17,739 bases of DNA from Thermoleophilaceae bacterium (GTDB taxonomy: Bacteria > Actinomycetota > Thermoleophilia > Solirubrobacterales > Thermoleophilaceae), in the NCBI GenBank assembly GCA_013696425.1, contig JACCYP010000001.1, positions 1 to 17,739 of the forward strand, given 5' to 3'. Below are positions 7,088 to 13,472 of this stretch, piece by piece. Under the pieces are notes generated by a model. That model searched no databases. It was not told the DNA's origin and saw only the letters and a list, made by a program, of their open reading frames with translations. Positions within the stretch are counted from its first letter, which is position 1. Each line of letters starts with the position of its first letter. The translations under genes were made by a program, and so were the position numbers.

Positions 7088-7115
7088 CTATCGGCAGCGC
7101 TTGAGAATTTCTTTA
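7088..7115 (-). promoter_or_regulatory. sigma-28/WhiG-type promoter of pilA
   Basis: TAAA (7115-7112), a 16-nt spacer and GCCGATAG (7095-7088) on the minus strand match the sigma-28 family consensus; the base after TAAA is G, as in TAAAG. The TAAA overlaps the stop codon of the upstream glycosyltransferase gene. Transcription should start near 7081, producing a leader of about 200 nt before the pilA ATG, consistent with the riboswitch that begins at 7070. Confidence 0.85.
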
Positions 7116-8351
7116 CTTGACCTGGACGGTTGTTCTAGTCCACGCAGCCCTGCGGCGCTCCAGCCACTCCGGGAACAGCACCGCGACCGCGAGATAGCCC
7201 GCGAGCGGCAGCGCCCAGATCAGGTACGGAATCGTCACCCAGGCGGCATCCGCGGACAGCTCCGTCATCGATCGCGCCGAGGGCGGGAAGCAGACGACAA
7301 GTGCAGCGGAAGCGAAGAGCGTGAGCCGTGGCCAGCCGTCGCGCGCGATGCCCTCCCACGCGAGGAGACCCAGCAGGAACGGCGCGTGGTAGTAGTCGTT
7401 GTTCCAGGGATCGAGCACGCACCGCAGCAGCATCGCGAGCGCGAGCAGGCCGAGCGCCGCCTCCACCGGCCGGCGGCGGCGCCAGAAGACAAACGCGAGC
7501 GGCACTCCGGCGAGCACGGCCAGCGGATGGGTCAGCCGCCCCACGGTGGCCGGCTGCTTGTAGGCGAACCCGGACACCGAGGCACGCCGTTCCTCGTCGC
7601 TCTTCTTCGACGCCGTGGGCCACCACACGTTTGCGACCCCGACTTCCGTCGCGGATCCCCCCGCGTCGGCGCTCACGTTTGCAGCCGTCGTCTGGGTGTC
7701 GCTGAACCGGCCAGGATTGCCGATCACCATTGGTGCGTAGAGGGTCGCTACGATCGCGAACGCGAGTGCGGCGGCCCCGGCGCGCGAGCGCCAGCCGGTG
7801 TCTAGCGCCAGGAGCGTGGGAAGGATGGCGATCACCGCCCACTGCTTGGTTGCCAGGGCGAGCCCGAGCCACAGTCCAGCGAGCACGGTCCGGCTGCGGA
7901 TCCCAGCCAGTACCGCACCCACACACAGGGCTCCGGCGAGCAATTCCTCCGGGTGGCCCCAGTGAATCGAGCGGAAGGTGCCCGGGTTCAGCAGGCAGAG
8001 GACCGCCACCAGCGTCGCGGCATGCTCCGGCTTGGCCAGGGCCAGCATCCGGCGGCGGAGATAGAAGCCGAGGGCGACCACCGCGGCCAGACACGGGAGG
8101 GCGCCCGCCATGTAGACCACCTGCTCGCTCTCGGCGAACACCGGCCAGACGAACGGTGCGCGCAGATAGAGCGACGCGGGACCCATAAGCGGCGGATTCG
8201 CGGCGAAGCCGCGCCAGTCCCATCGGACGAGCGAGTCGATTGCGCCACCGGCGTCGGTGAAGTAGTCGAGCCCGGGCTCCATCGGGAACGCGCTCCTCAC
8301 GATCAAGGCCAGAGCGATCGCCAGGCCCGCGAGACTGAGAACGCGGCGCAT
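7113..8351 (-). CDS. Polytopic GT-C (GT87/DUF2029-like) glycosyltransferase
   Basis: The ATG at 8351 gives 412 residues with about ten hydrophobic helices and an Arg-rich cytoplasmic N-terminus (MRRVLSL). The first loop after helix 1 has acidic residues (MEPGLDYFTDAGGAID), where GT-C enzymes place their catalytic or metal-binding acid, and a later loop carries SIHWGHPEELLAGAL and ATKQWAV, motifs seen in GT87-type polyprenol-phosphate-dependent mannosyltransferases. Another loop has DPWNNDYYHAPFLLG. The sugar donor would be a lipid-linked sugar and the acceptor is unknown. Its stop codon overlaps the pilA promoter, so a link with pilin or cell-wall glycosylation is possible but unproved. It is divergent from the small secreted protein gene at 8378, with only 26 bp between the starts. 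Confidence 0.75.
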   Translation of the reverse strand: MRRVLSLAGLAIALALIVRSAFPMEPGLDYFTDAGGAIDSLVRWDWRGFAANPPLMGPASLYLRAPFVWPVFAESEQVVYMAGALPCLAAVVALGFYLRRRMLALAKPEHAATLVAVLCLLNPGTFRSIHWGHPEELLAGALCVGAVLAGIRSRTVLAGLWLGLALATKQWAVIAILPTLLALDTGWRSRAGAAALAFAIVATLYAPMVIGNPGRFSDTQTTAANVSADAGGSATEVGVANVWWPTASKKSDEERRASVSGFAYKQPATVGRLTHPLAVLAGVPLAFVFWRRRRPVEAALGLLALAMLLRCVLDPWNNDYYHAPFLLGLLAWEGIARDGWPRLTLFASAALVVCFPPSARSMTELSADAAWVTIPYLIWALPLAGYLAVAVLFPEWLERRRAAWTRTTVQVK

Positions 8352-8377
8352 CAGAGGGGAAGTCCTAGCATCGAGGC

Positions 8378-8791
8378 ATGCACCTGCGGCGCGCACTTCT
8401 GCTTTTCGCTCTGGTACTGGGTGTCTCTGCCATGGCCGCTGCGGTTGGCACAGCACCGCGCGACCGCGAGGAGTCCAAGTCGGAGCAGAGCGAGACGCCC
8501 CCGCCCCCGCCCAGAGCCGACGGCGCCGGCAACGCGGAGCCGCTCACCTTCGACGCCCGCTCGGGGAAGCCGGTCGAGCGCACGGTGAAGCCCGGCACGC
8601 ACGTGATCGTCACCGTTCCCGTCGAGGAGAGCGGCGAGATCCGGATCGACTCCCTGGGTCTCGTCGACAGCGCCGAGCCGCGCTCCCCCGCCGTGTTCGA
8701 CATCCTCACCGGCGAGAGGGGCCGATTTCCGATCGCGTTCGACCCACCGACCGGAAGCAACGAGCCGGTGGGCACGCTCGTGGTGCGCTGA
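8378..8791 (+). CDS. Secreted or membrane-anchored protein of unknown function, cupredoxin-like domain
   Basis: This is the only plus-strand gene I support. The 137-residue product has a signal peptide or anchor (MHLRRALLLFALVLGVSAMAAAVG), a charged and Pro-rich linker (about 27-48), and a compact beta-rich domain (about 55-137) with VKPGTHVIVTVPVEESGEIRIDSLGLVDSAEP, SPAVFDIL and RGRFPIAFDP followed by VGTLVVR. The strand pattern resembles a cupredoxin-like beta sandwich, but the His/Cys/Met copper ligands are not evident, so metal binding is unlikely. It lacks a good ribosome-binding site. I do not recognise a named family and assign no function. Confidence 0.72.
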   Translation: MHLRRALLLFALVLGVSAMAAAVGTAPRDREESKSEQSETPPPPPRADGAGNAEPLTFDARSGKPVERTVKPGTHVIVTVPVEESGEIRIDSLGLVDSAEPRSPAVFDILTGERGRFPIAFDPPTGSNEPVGTLVVR

Positions 8792-8916
8792 GGCGTGGAT
8801 CAGCGCTCGCGCCGCTCCTGACCGGTTCGGCGGTCGAGATGGGGCCGGCGTGGCACCCGCCGCCTGCGGCAGGCCGCGAGTCGCATCGCCTTCATTCCGC
8901 TTGGAGCCGGGCCTCA

Positions 8917-8942
8917 GACCGGGCAGCCGCCGCTGCCCGGTC
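8917..8942. terminator. Hairpin between convergent genes, probable bidirectional terminator
   Basis: A perfect 11-bp inverted repeat, GACCGGGCAGC with its complement around a CGCC loop, sits between the end of the plus-strand gene (8791) and the end of the Cys-repeat gene (8957). It lacks a clear T-tract on either side, so it may need Rho or simply block 3' exonucleases. The rest of the 165-bp gap (8792-8956) shows no gene. Confidence 0.6.
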
Positions 8943-8956
8943 CGGGCGGATTCGGC

Positions 8957-9505
8957 TTAGGAGTCCTGCTGCGCCTTGGCCTTCTTGGAGACGCACTTGC
9001 CGAAGGCGTTCGGCCTGCTGCCGTAGTCGGCGGCGAACTTCGCAGCATCGGCCTTCTTGTCGGCCTTGCACTGCTTCGCGGCGTTCACCTGATTCTTGGC
9101 GGTCGGATCGGCCTTCGCGTTGGCCGAGGCCTTCTGCGAGACGCACTTGCCGAAGGCGTTGTTGCCGTTCTTGTTCGTGCCGTAGAGCTGCTCGAACGTC
9201 TTGCCGCCGTGGGTGGCGGCGAAGTTCGGGTCGGCCTGCTCGGCCTTGCAGTCCTTCGAGGCGTTCGACTTGGCCTGCTGCTCGACCTTGCCCTGCTGCC
9301 TGGCGACTGCAGAGACGCACTTGCCGAACGCATTCCTCTTGTTGGCGTTCGTGCCGTAGGTGTTGGCGAAGTTCTCCGCCCCCATGGCCGCCTTCAGCGC
9401 TTTGCACTGCTTGGAAGGATTCTGGGCGCCGTTTTGGTCTGCGGCCATAGCGCTCGCCGGAATGGCGAGAGCGGTGATGGCTGCCCAGATGATCATCTTC
9501 TTCAC
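8957..9505 (-). CDS. Secreted protein with three Cys-pair repeats (NAFGKCVS repeat)
   Basis: The GTG at 9505 is preferred because AGGAGA lies five bases upstream and the protein then begins with a clean signal peptide (MKKMIIWAAITALAIPASAMAA). The 182-residue product has three tandem units, each with one Cys near the start and one near the end: Cys34/Cys63, Cys86/Cys121 and Cys146/Cys171. Each ends in the near-identical motif NAFGKCVS, preceded in all three by YG. Spacing between the paired cysteines varies from 25 to 35 residues because the loop before NAFGKC differs in length. The rest is rich in Ala, Lys, Gln and Asn. Disulfide-linked extracellular repeats are likely. I do not know the function. 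Confidence 0.85.
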   Translation of the reverse strand: MKKMIIWAAITALAIPASAMAADQNGAQNPSKQCKALKAAMGAENFANTYGTNANKRNAFGKCVSAVARQQGKVEQQAKSNASKDCKAEQADPNFAATHGGKTFEQLYGTNKNGNNAFGKCVSQKASANAKADPTAKNQVNAAKQCKADKKADAAKFAADYGSRPNAFGKCVSKKAKAQQDS

Positions 9506-9530
9506 TGGCGTCTCCTGTTTTGTCGTCGTG

Positions 9531-10214
9531 TTAGAGACGCGCGGTCCGCGGCGAGCTGAAGCCCGTCGAATGGTCGCCGTCACCTTGGATCCGCACGCGG
9601 AATGTGCCCGTGCGCGAGATCCGGATCCTGCGTGAGTACTTCGACCGCGTGGTGCCGGCGTCCCTGAGCTTGGTGCGGGCGATGGTCCCGTATCCGCCGC
9701 CCCTCCGGAGGCGCTGGATCTCCACGGTTCGCCCGTCGTGAGCCGGAGCGGCTCCGCCGGAGAACCGGACGCGGCTCCCCGTGCGTGGGGTCGAGTCGCT
9801 GAGCCTCAGGCTCACGCGGATCTGGACCTGCACGAGCAGCTCGGCGCTCCTCGTGACGGGGGCGGCCTGCGTGGACACGCGGTAGCGCGTGTTGAGCTTG
9901 GGCACCACGGTGAAGGAGTAGTCACCATTCGATGCGGTCGTCGCCGTGCGGGCCGGCTTGAAACCGCCCGTGTAAGGGTGTGGGTTCTCCTCGAGGACGA
10001 CGACCTGGCCGCCGCCGTTCTTCAGCTTGCCCGAGATGACCGTGGACTTCCCGAAGACCACCGGGTTGGGCTTGGCCGCGACGGTGAGATCAGCGCTCGC
10101 AGGTGTTTTTGGGCCCTTTGGCGGCTTCTTCTGCGCGCTCGCCACGCCACCGGAAACCGCGAGGGCACCGACCAGCATCACCGCCATTGTCCTCAAAGTC
10201 GTTCTTGCGTGCAC
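9531..10214 (-). CDS. Secreted protein with two Ig-like beta domains
   Basis: I choose the GTG at 10214: GGAGG stands five bases before it, and the protein begins with a signal peptide (HARTTLRTMAVMLVGALAVSGGVASA, cleavage near residue 27). The 227-residue product has a Lys/Pro linker and two beta-sandwich-like halves. The first (about 42-126) has VAAKPNPVVFGKSTVISGKL, SNGDYSFTVVPKLNTRYRV; the second (about 130-222) has VSLRLSDSTPRTGSRVRFSGGAAPAHDGRTVEIQRL and TGTFRVRIQGDGDH. These patterns match the Ig-like or carboxypeptidase-regulatory-like modules seen on actinobacterial surface proteins. No catalytic site is seen. The next gene starts 25 bp downstream, so they may be co-transcribed. Confidence 0.8.
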   Translation of the reverse strand: MHARTTLRTMAVMLVGALAVSGGVASAQKKPPKGPKTPASADLTVAAKPNPVVFGKSTVISGKLKNGGGQVVVLEENPHPYTGGFKPARTATTASNGDYSFTVVPKLNTRYRVSTQAAPVTRSAELLVQVQIRVSLRLSDSTPRTGSRVRFSGGAAPAHDGRTVEIQRLRRGGGYGTIARTKLRDAGTTRSKYSRRIRISRTGTFRVRIQGDGDHSTGFSSPRTARL

Positions 10215-10223
10215 GTCAGCCTC

Positions 10224-10250
10224 CAGCCGTAGTTTCCCCTGCACCGGCTG
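10224..10250 (-). other. Small hairpin in the leader of the Ig-like secreted protein gene
   Basis: CAGCCG at 10250-10245 pairs with CGGCTG at 10229-10224 on the minus strand, enclosing a 15-base loop just upstream of the GGAGG ribosome-binding site. It may tune translation. The sequence does not match a riboswitch family that I can identify. Confidence 0.35.
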
Positions 10251-10287
10251 AAACGCGGGTGGAGGCCGAAGGTTGGGCAGTTACCCT

Positions 10288-10800
10288 TCAGCCGCCGCGA
10301 GCCGCTTCGAGGGCCGCGATGTCCTGCAGGTCCTGCGGGCGCCCCGCGGCTCGTTTCATGGCGATCAGGTCGTCGCGGCCAGCGAAGCTCACGTCGGCGT
10401 CGAGCCCGGGAACGGCGGGGACGATCGCCGCCTCCCGCAACCGGTCGTAGCTCTGCATGCCGGCCACGTACTGCAGGATGTCCAACCGACCGAAGCGCGT
10501 GCGCAGCACCCAATTGCCGCGCTGCATCAGGCCGTCGATGTCCAGCTTCAACGGCATCTCCTCGGGGCCGAAGTCGCCGACGCCCAGCTGCTCTACGTCG
10601 AGCACCTCGAGGGCGGCCATGAGGCGCGTGAGGTTCTCACGGCTCGGCTCGGGAACGATGTCGACGTCCTTGGTGCCACGCACGTAGCCATGGGCAGCGA
10701 GCGAGAAGCCGCCGATGACCACGAACTCGACGCCATGCTGTCGCAGGGCTGCGAGGAGGTCGAGTGGCTTCAGCGGCGGCTCTGGCCGATCGGCGTTCAT
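10288..10800 (-). CDS. Nucleotidyltransferase-fold protein, probable toxin of a two-gene module
   Basis: The 170-residue protein has a compact nucleotidyltransferase core: VVIGGFSLAAHGYVRGTKDVDIV (about 27-49), where Gly30-Gly31 and the Asp45-x-Asp47 pair are the classic GG...DxD motif, and a third carboxylate candidate in LKLDIDG (Asp87/Asp89). This resembles the AbiEii/DUF1814/DUF6036-like and MenT-like group. The ATG overlaps the stop of the upstream XRE regulator (ATGA). Enzymes of this type modify tRNA or protein in known toxin systems, but plain nucleotidyltransferase-fold proteins with other jobs also exist. Its place inside a pilus gene region, with a DNA-binding partner and a private operator, favours a toxin-antitoxin pair; the substrate is unknown. 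Confidence 0.8.
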   Translation of the reverse strand: MNADRPEPPLKPLDLLAALRQHGVEFVVIGGFSLAAHGYVRGTKDVDIVPEPSRENLTRLMAALEVLDVEQLGVGDFGPEEMPLKLDIDGLMQRGNWVLRTRFGRLDILQYVAGMQSYDRLREAAIVPAVPGLDADVSFAGRDDLIAMKRAAGRPQDLQDIAALEAARGG

Positions 10801-11117
10801 CGGCCGGCCGCCGCGATGCTAGTCAGCGCGTTGGAGAGTTCGGCGGCCTGGGCGATCCGCTCGCCCGGGTCGAGCGTCGCGTAGTCGTGGCGCAGCTCCT
10901 CGACTGAGACGTTGCCGTGCCCCAGTGGCTCGGCCCGAAGCTCGAGCCGCTTGCCCATCGAGGCGAGGACGCGGTCAACCGTGTCGATCCCCGGTGAGAT
11001 CTCACCCCGCTCGATGCGCCCGATCTGCGGCTGACTGGTTTCCGCGCGCCTCGCGAGCTGAGCTTGGGTCAGGCCTCGCTCGCTGCGCACGGATCTGATG
11101 AGAGCTCCCGCGTCCAT
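10797..11117 (-). CDS. XRE-family HTH regulator, probable antitoxin
   Basis: The 106-residue protein has an N-terminal helix-turn-helix: IRSVRSERGLTQAQLARRAETSQPQIGRIERGEISPGIDTVDRVLASMG (about 7-54), a clear Xre/Cro match with the turn around GLTQAQLARRAETS. The C-terminal half (about 55-106) is helical and may bind the nucleotidyltransferase partner. It begins 31 bp after the pilC stop, with the 20-bp palindrome 11127-11146 in between, an arrangement typical of autoregulated antitoxin operons. GAGGGG lies directly before the ATG. It could also be partly read through from pilC. Confidence 0.88.
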   Translation of the reverse strand: MDAGALIRSVRSERGLTQAQLARRAETSQPQIGRIERGEISPGIDTVDRVLASMGKRLELRAEPLGHGNVSVEELRHDYATLDPGERIAQAAELSNALTSIAAAGR

Positions 11118-11126
11118 CCCCTCAGT

Positions 11127-11146
11127 TTAGACCAGATCTGGTCTAA
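11127..11146. promoter_or_regulatory. Perfect 20-bp palindromic operator of the XRE/nucleotidyltransferase module
   Basis: TTAGACCAGATCTGGTCTAA is an exact inverted repeat with no spacer. It lies nine bases before the ATG of the XRE regulator and two bases from the pilC stop codon. Dimeric Xre proteins bind such half sites, so negative autoregulation is likely. Confidence 0.85.
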
Positions 11147-11148
11147 CT

Positions 11149-12363
11149 CTACTTGATGTTGTCGTAGACCTTGAACATCGGCAGGTACATGGAGATCACG
11201 ATGAAACCGACGATCGAGCCGACGACGATGATCATGGCCGGCTCGAGGATGGACGTGAGCGCCTTGATGGCCGCGGCCACCTCGTCCTCGTAGAAGTCGG
11301 CGATCTTGCTCATCATGGCGTCGAGGGCGCCTGTCTCCTCGCCCACGCCGATCATCTGGGTGACCATCAGCGGGAACGCGCGCGGCTCGTTGCGCATGGG
11401 CGCTGAGATCGTGCCCCCTCCCTTGACCGAGTCGCGCACCGAGCCCATCGCGTTCTCGATCACCTTGTTGCCTGACGTACGGCCCGTGATCTCGATCGCC
11501 TCGAGCATCGGGACGCCCGCCGAGACGAGGGCCGAGAAGGTCCGGGAGAAGCGCGCGAGCGCAATCTTCTGGACGATGCCTCCGATCTTCAGCGGAGCGC
11601 GCAGCTTGAACCGATCCCACTGCTCCCCGCCTCGCTCGCTCTTCTTCCAGCGGACGAATGCGAACACGATCAGGGCCACCACGGCGATGCAGATGTACCA
11701 CTGGCGGGTGATGATGTGAGACATGGCCACGGTGAACTTCGTGATCGCCGGGAGCTCCCCGCCGAAGTCCTTGAAGACCTTCTCGAACACGGGAACGAGG
11801 AACGCGACGAGGGCGATCAGCACCGTGAGCGCGAAACCGCCGATGAGGGCCGGGTAGACCATCGCCGCGCGCACCTGCCGCCTGAGCGCATCGTCCTTCT
11901 CGAGCTGGTCGGCCACCCGCTTGAGCGTCTCCTCGAGGATGCCTCCGGTCTCGCCGGCCGCAACCATCGCTACGAAGAGGTCGTTGAAGATGTTTGGGTG
12001 GCGCGCGAGGGCCTCGGACAGCGAGATGCCCGCCTCGACATCGCGACGGACCGCGCTCCACGCATCCTTCAGCTTGGCGTTGTCGGCCTGATCCTCGAGC
12101 ACGTACATGGCCCGGAGCAGGGACATGCCGGAGGAGATCATCGTCGAGAGCTGGCGCGTTGCGACAGTGAGCTCCGGGGCCTTGACGCGCTTGAAGCGGT
12201 AGAGGATGTCCTTCGACTGGGCGGTCGCCTTCTCCTCGATGTCGATGACGACGAGGCCCTTGCCGCGCAGCTGCGCGGCGACGGCCTGCTTGTCCTCGGC
12301 CTCGAGCTCGCCGCGCGAGGGAACCCCGGCCAGGTCGATCGCCTTGAAAGCGAAGGAGGCCAT
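11149..12363 (-). CDS. pilC: PilC, type IV pilus inner-membrane platform protein
   Basis: At 404 residues the product has the normal length and order of PilC/GspF proteins. Two T2SSF domains are visible (about 68-190 and 270-394). Each has the matching motif pair: QLSTMISSGMSLLRAM with VAMVAAGETGGILEETL in the first, and FSRTFSALVSAGVPMLEAIEI with MIGVGEETGALDAMM in the second. Membrane helices lie at about 171-191, 221-238 and 375-396. The N-terminal FAFKAIDLAGVPSRGELEAEDKQ is the usual cytoplasmic PilC start. The ATG is three bases after the pilT stop. PilC is the rotating platform driven by PilB and PilT. Confidence 0.97.
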   Translation of the reverse strand: MASFAFKAIDLAGVPSRGELEAEDKQAVAAQLRGKGLVVIDIEEKATAQSKDILYRFKRVKAPELTVATRQLSTMISSGMSLLRAMYVLEDQADNAKLKDAWSAVRRDVEAGISLSEALARHPNIFNDLFVAMVAAGETGGILEETLKRVADQLEKDDALRRQVRAAMVYPALIGGFALTVLIALVAFLVPVFEKVFKDFGGELPAITKFTVAMSHIITRQWYICIAVVALIVFAFVRWKKSERGGEQWDRFKLRAPLKIGGIVQKIALARFSRTFSALVSAGVPMLEAIEITGRTSGNKVIENAMGSVRDSVKGGGTISAPMRNEPRAFPLMVTQMIGVGEETGALDAMMSKIADFYEDEVAAAIKALTSILEPAMIIVVGSIVGFIVISMYLPMFKVYDNIK

Positions 12364-12366
12364 TGC

Positions 12367-13437
12367 CTAGGCGACCCTCACGGTGCCCATGAGCCGGCGC
12401 AGCTCCTCGGGCGAAGAGCTGCGCTGTTCCGCGAACTCGCGCGTGATCTTGTTCTTGCGGACCAGGTCGACGAGCGCGGCATCCATCGTCTGCATGCCGT
12501 GCGAGCCGCCGGTCTGGAGGGCGGAGTAGATCTGGTGGGTCTTCCCCTCGCGGATCAGGTTGCGGATGGCGGGCGTCGGCACGAGCACCTCGGTGGCCAC
12601 GATCCGGCCCTGGCCGTCGCTGGTCGGCAGCAGCTGCTGGGTGACGATGCCCTGGAGGGCCACCGAGAGCTGCACGCGCACCTGGTGCTGCTGCTCGGGC
12701 GGGAACACGTCGACGATGCGGTCGACGGTCTGCGCGGTGTCCTGGGTGTGCAGGGTGGCGAACACGAGGTGGCCGGTCTCCGCGGCCGTGAGAGCGGTCG
12801 AGATCGTGTCGAGATCGCGCATCTCGCCCACGAGGATCACGTCGGGGTCCTGGCGCAGCGCTGCCTTCAAGGCGAGCGCGAAGGTCTCCGCGTCGGCGCC
12901 GAGCTCGCGCTGGTTCACGATGCAGTTGCGGTGCTGGTGCAGGAACTCGATCGGGTCTTCGATGGTGAGGATGTGCTCGTGGCGCTCGCGGTTGATCCGG
13001 TCGATCATCGCGGCGAGCGTGGTCGACTTGCCCGACCCGGTCGGGCCCGTGACGAGCACGAAACCGCGCGGCTTCTTCGTGAACTCCTCGAGAATCGGGG
13101 GCAGCTCGAGCGACTGGAGATCCGGAATGTCCTGCGGGATCAGGCGGAACGCGGCACTGATCGCCGCGCGCTGGAAGTAGCAGTTCACGCGGAACCGCGC
13201 CTTGCCCGGGATCGAGTAGGAGAAGTCGATCTGCCAGTGCGTCTCGAGCTTCTTGCGCTGGTCGTTTGTGAGAATCGAGTAGACGGTCTCGCGCGTTTCC
13301 TGGGAGGTGAGCGGCTCATAGCCCTCCAGGGCGTGCAGCCGTCCGCGCTCACGCACCATCGGCGGCGAGCCCGCGGTGAGATGCAGGTCCGACGCGTTCA
13401 GGTCGATCGTCTTGATCAGTACGTCTGCGAAGTCCAT
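12367..13437 (-). CDS. pilT: PilT, retraction ATPase
   Basis: This 356-residue ATPase shows Walker A GPTGSGKS (131-138), the Asp box ILTIEDPIEF (156-165), Walker B VILVGEMRDLDT (200-211), the His box GHLVFATLHTQD (222-233) and the PilT-specific C-terminal motif AIRNLIRE (290-297), which separates it from PilB. The N-terminal SDLHLTAGSPP (16-26) is the normal PilT PAS-like domain start. The length is normal. GGAG lies five bases before the ATG. A weak sigma-28-type element lies directly upstream, so pilT may be partly independent from pilB. It disassembles the pilus and powers twitching; its presence says this is a retractable type IVa pilus. Confidence 0.98.
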   Translation of the reverse strand: MDFADVLIKTIDLNASDLHLTAGSPPMVRERGRLHALEGYEPLTSQETRETVYSILTNDQRKKLETHWQIDFSYSIPGKARFRVNCYFQRAAISAAFRLIPQDIPDLQSLELPPILEEFTKKPRGFVLVTGPTGSGKSTTLAAMIDRINRERHEHILTIEDPIEFLHQHRNCIVNQRELGADAETFALALKAALRQDPDVILVGEMRDLDTISTALTAAETGHLVFATLHTQDTAQTVDRIVDVFPPEQQHQVRVQLSVALQGIVTQQLLPTSDGQGRIVATEVLVPTPAIRNLIREGKTHQIYSALQTGGSHGMQTMDAALVDLVRKNKITREFAEQRSSSPEELRRLMGTVRVA

Positions 13438-13444
13438 CGATCTC

Positions 13445-13472
13445 CTATCGGCAGGCCGGGCCGGTCATGTAA
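13445..13472 (-). promoter_or_regulatory. Weak sigma-28/WhiG-type element before pilT
   Basis: GCCGATAG (13452-13445) ends seven bases before the pilT ATG, with the same -10 as at pilA. The -35 is poor: TTAC at 16 nt spacing, or TACA at 15. Its downstream bases GGAG also serve as the ribosome-binding site, so the match could be partly forced by translation signals. Confidence 0.4.

Noticed and set aside
10215..10287. Leader of the Ig-like secreted protein gene as a possible c-di-AMP (ydaO-type) riboswitch
   Set aside because: A short hairpin and an AGGGGAAAC string suggested it, but the gap is only about 73 bp and lacks the rest of the consensus.
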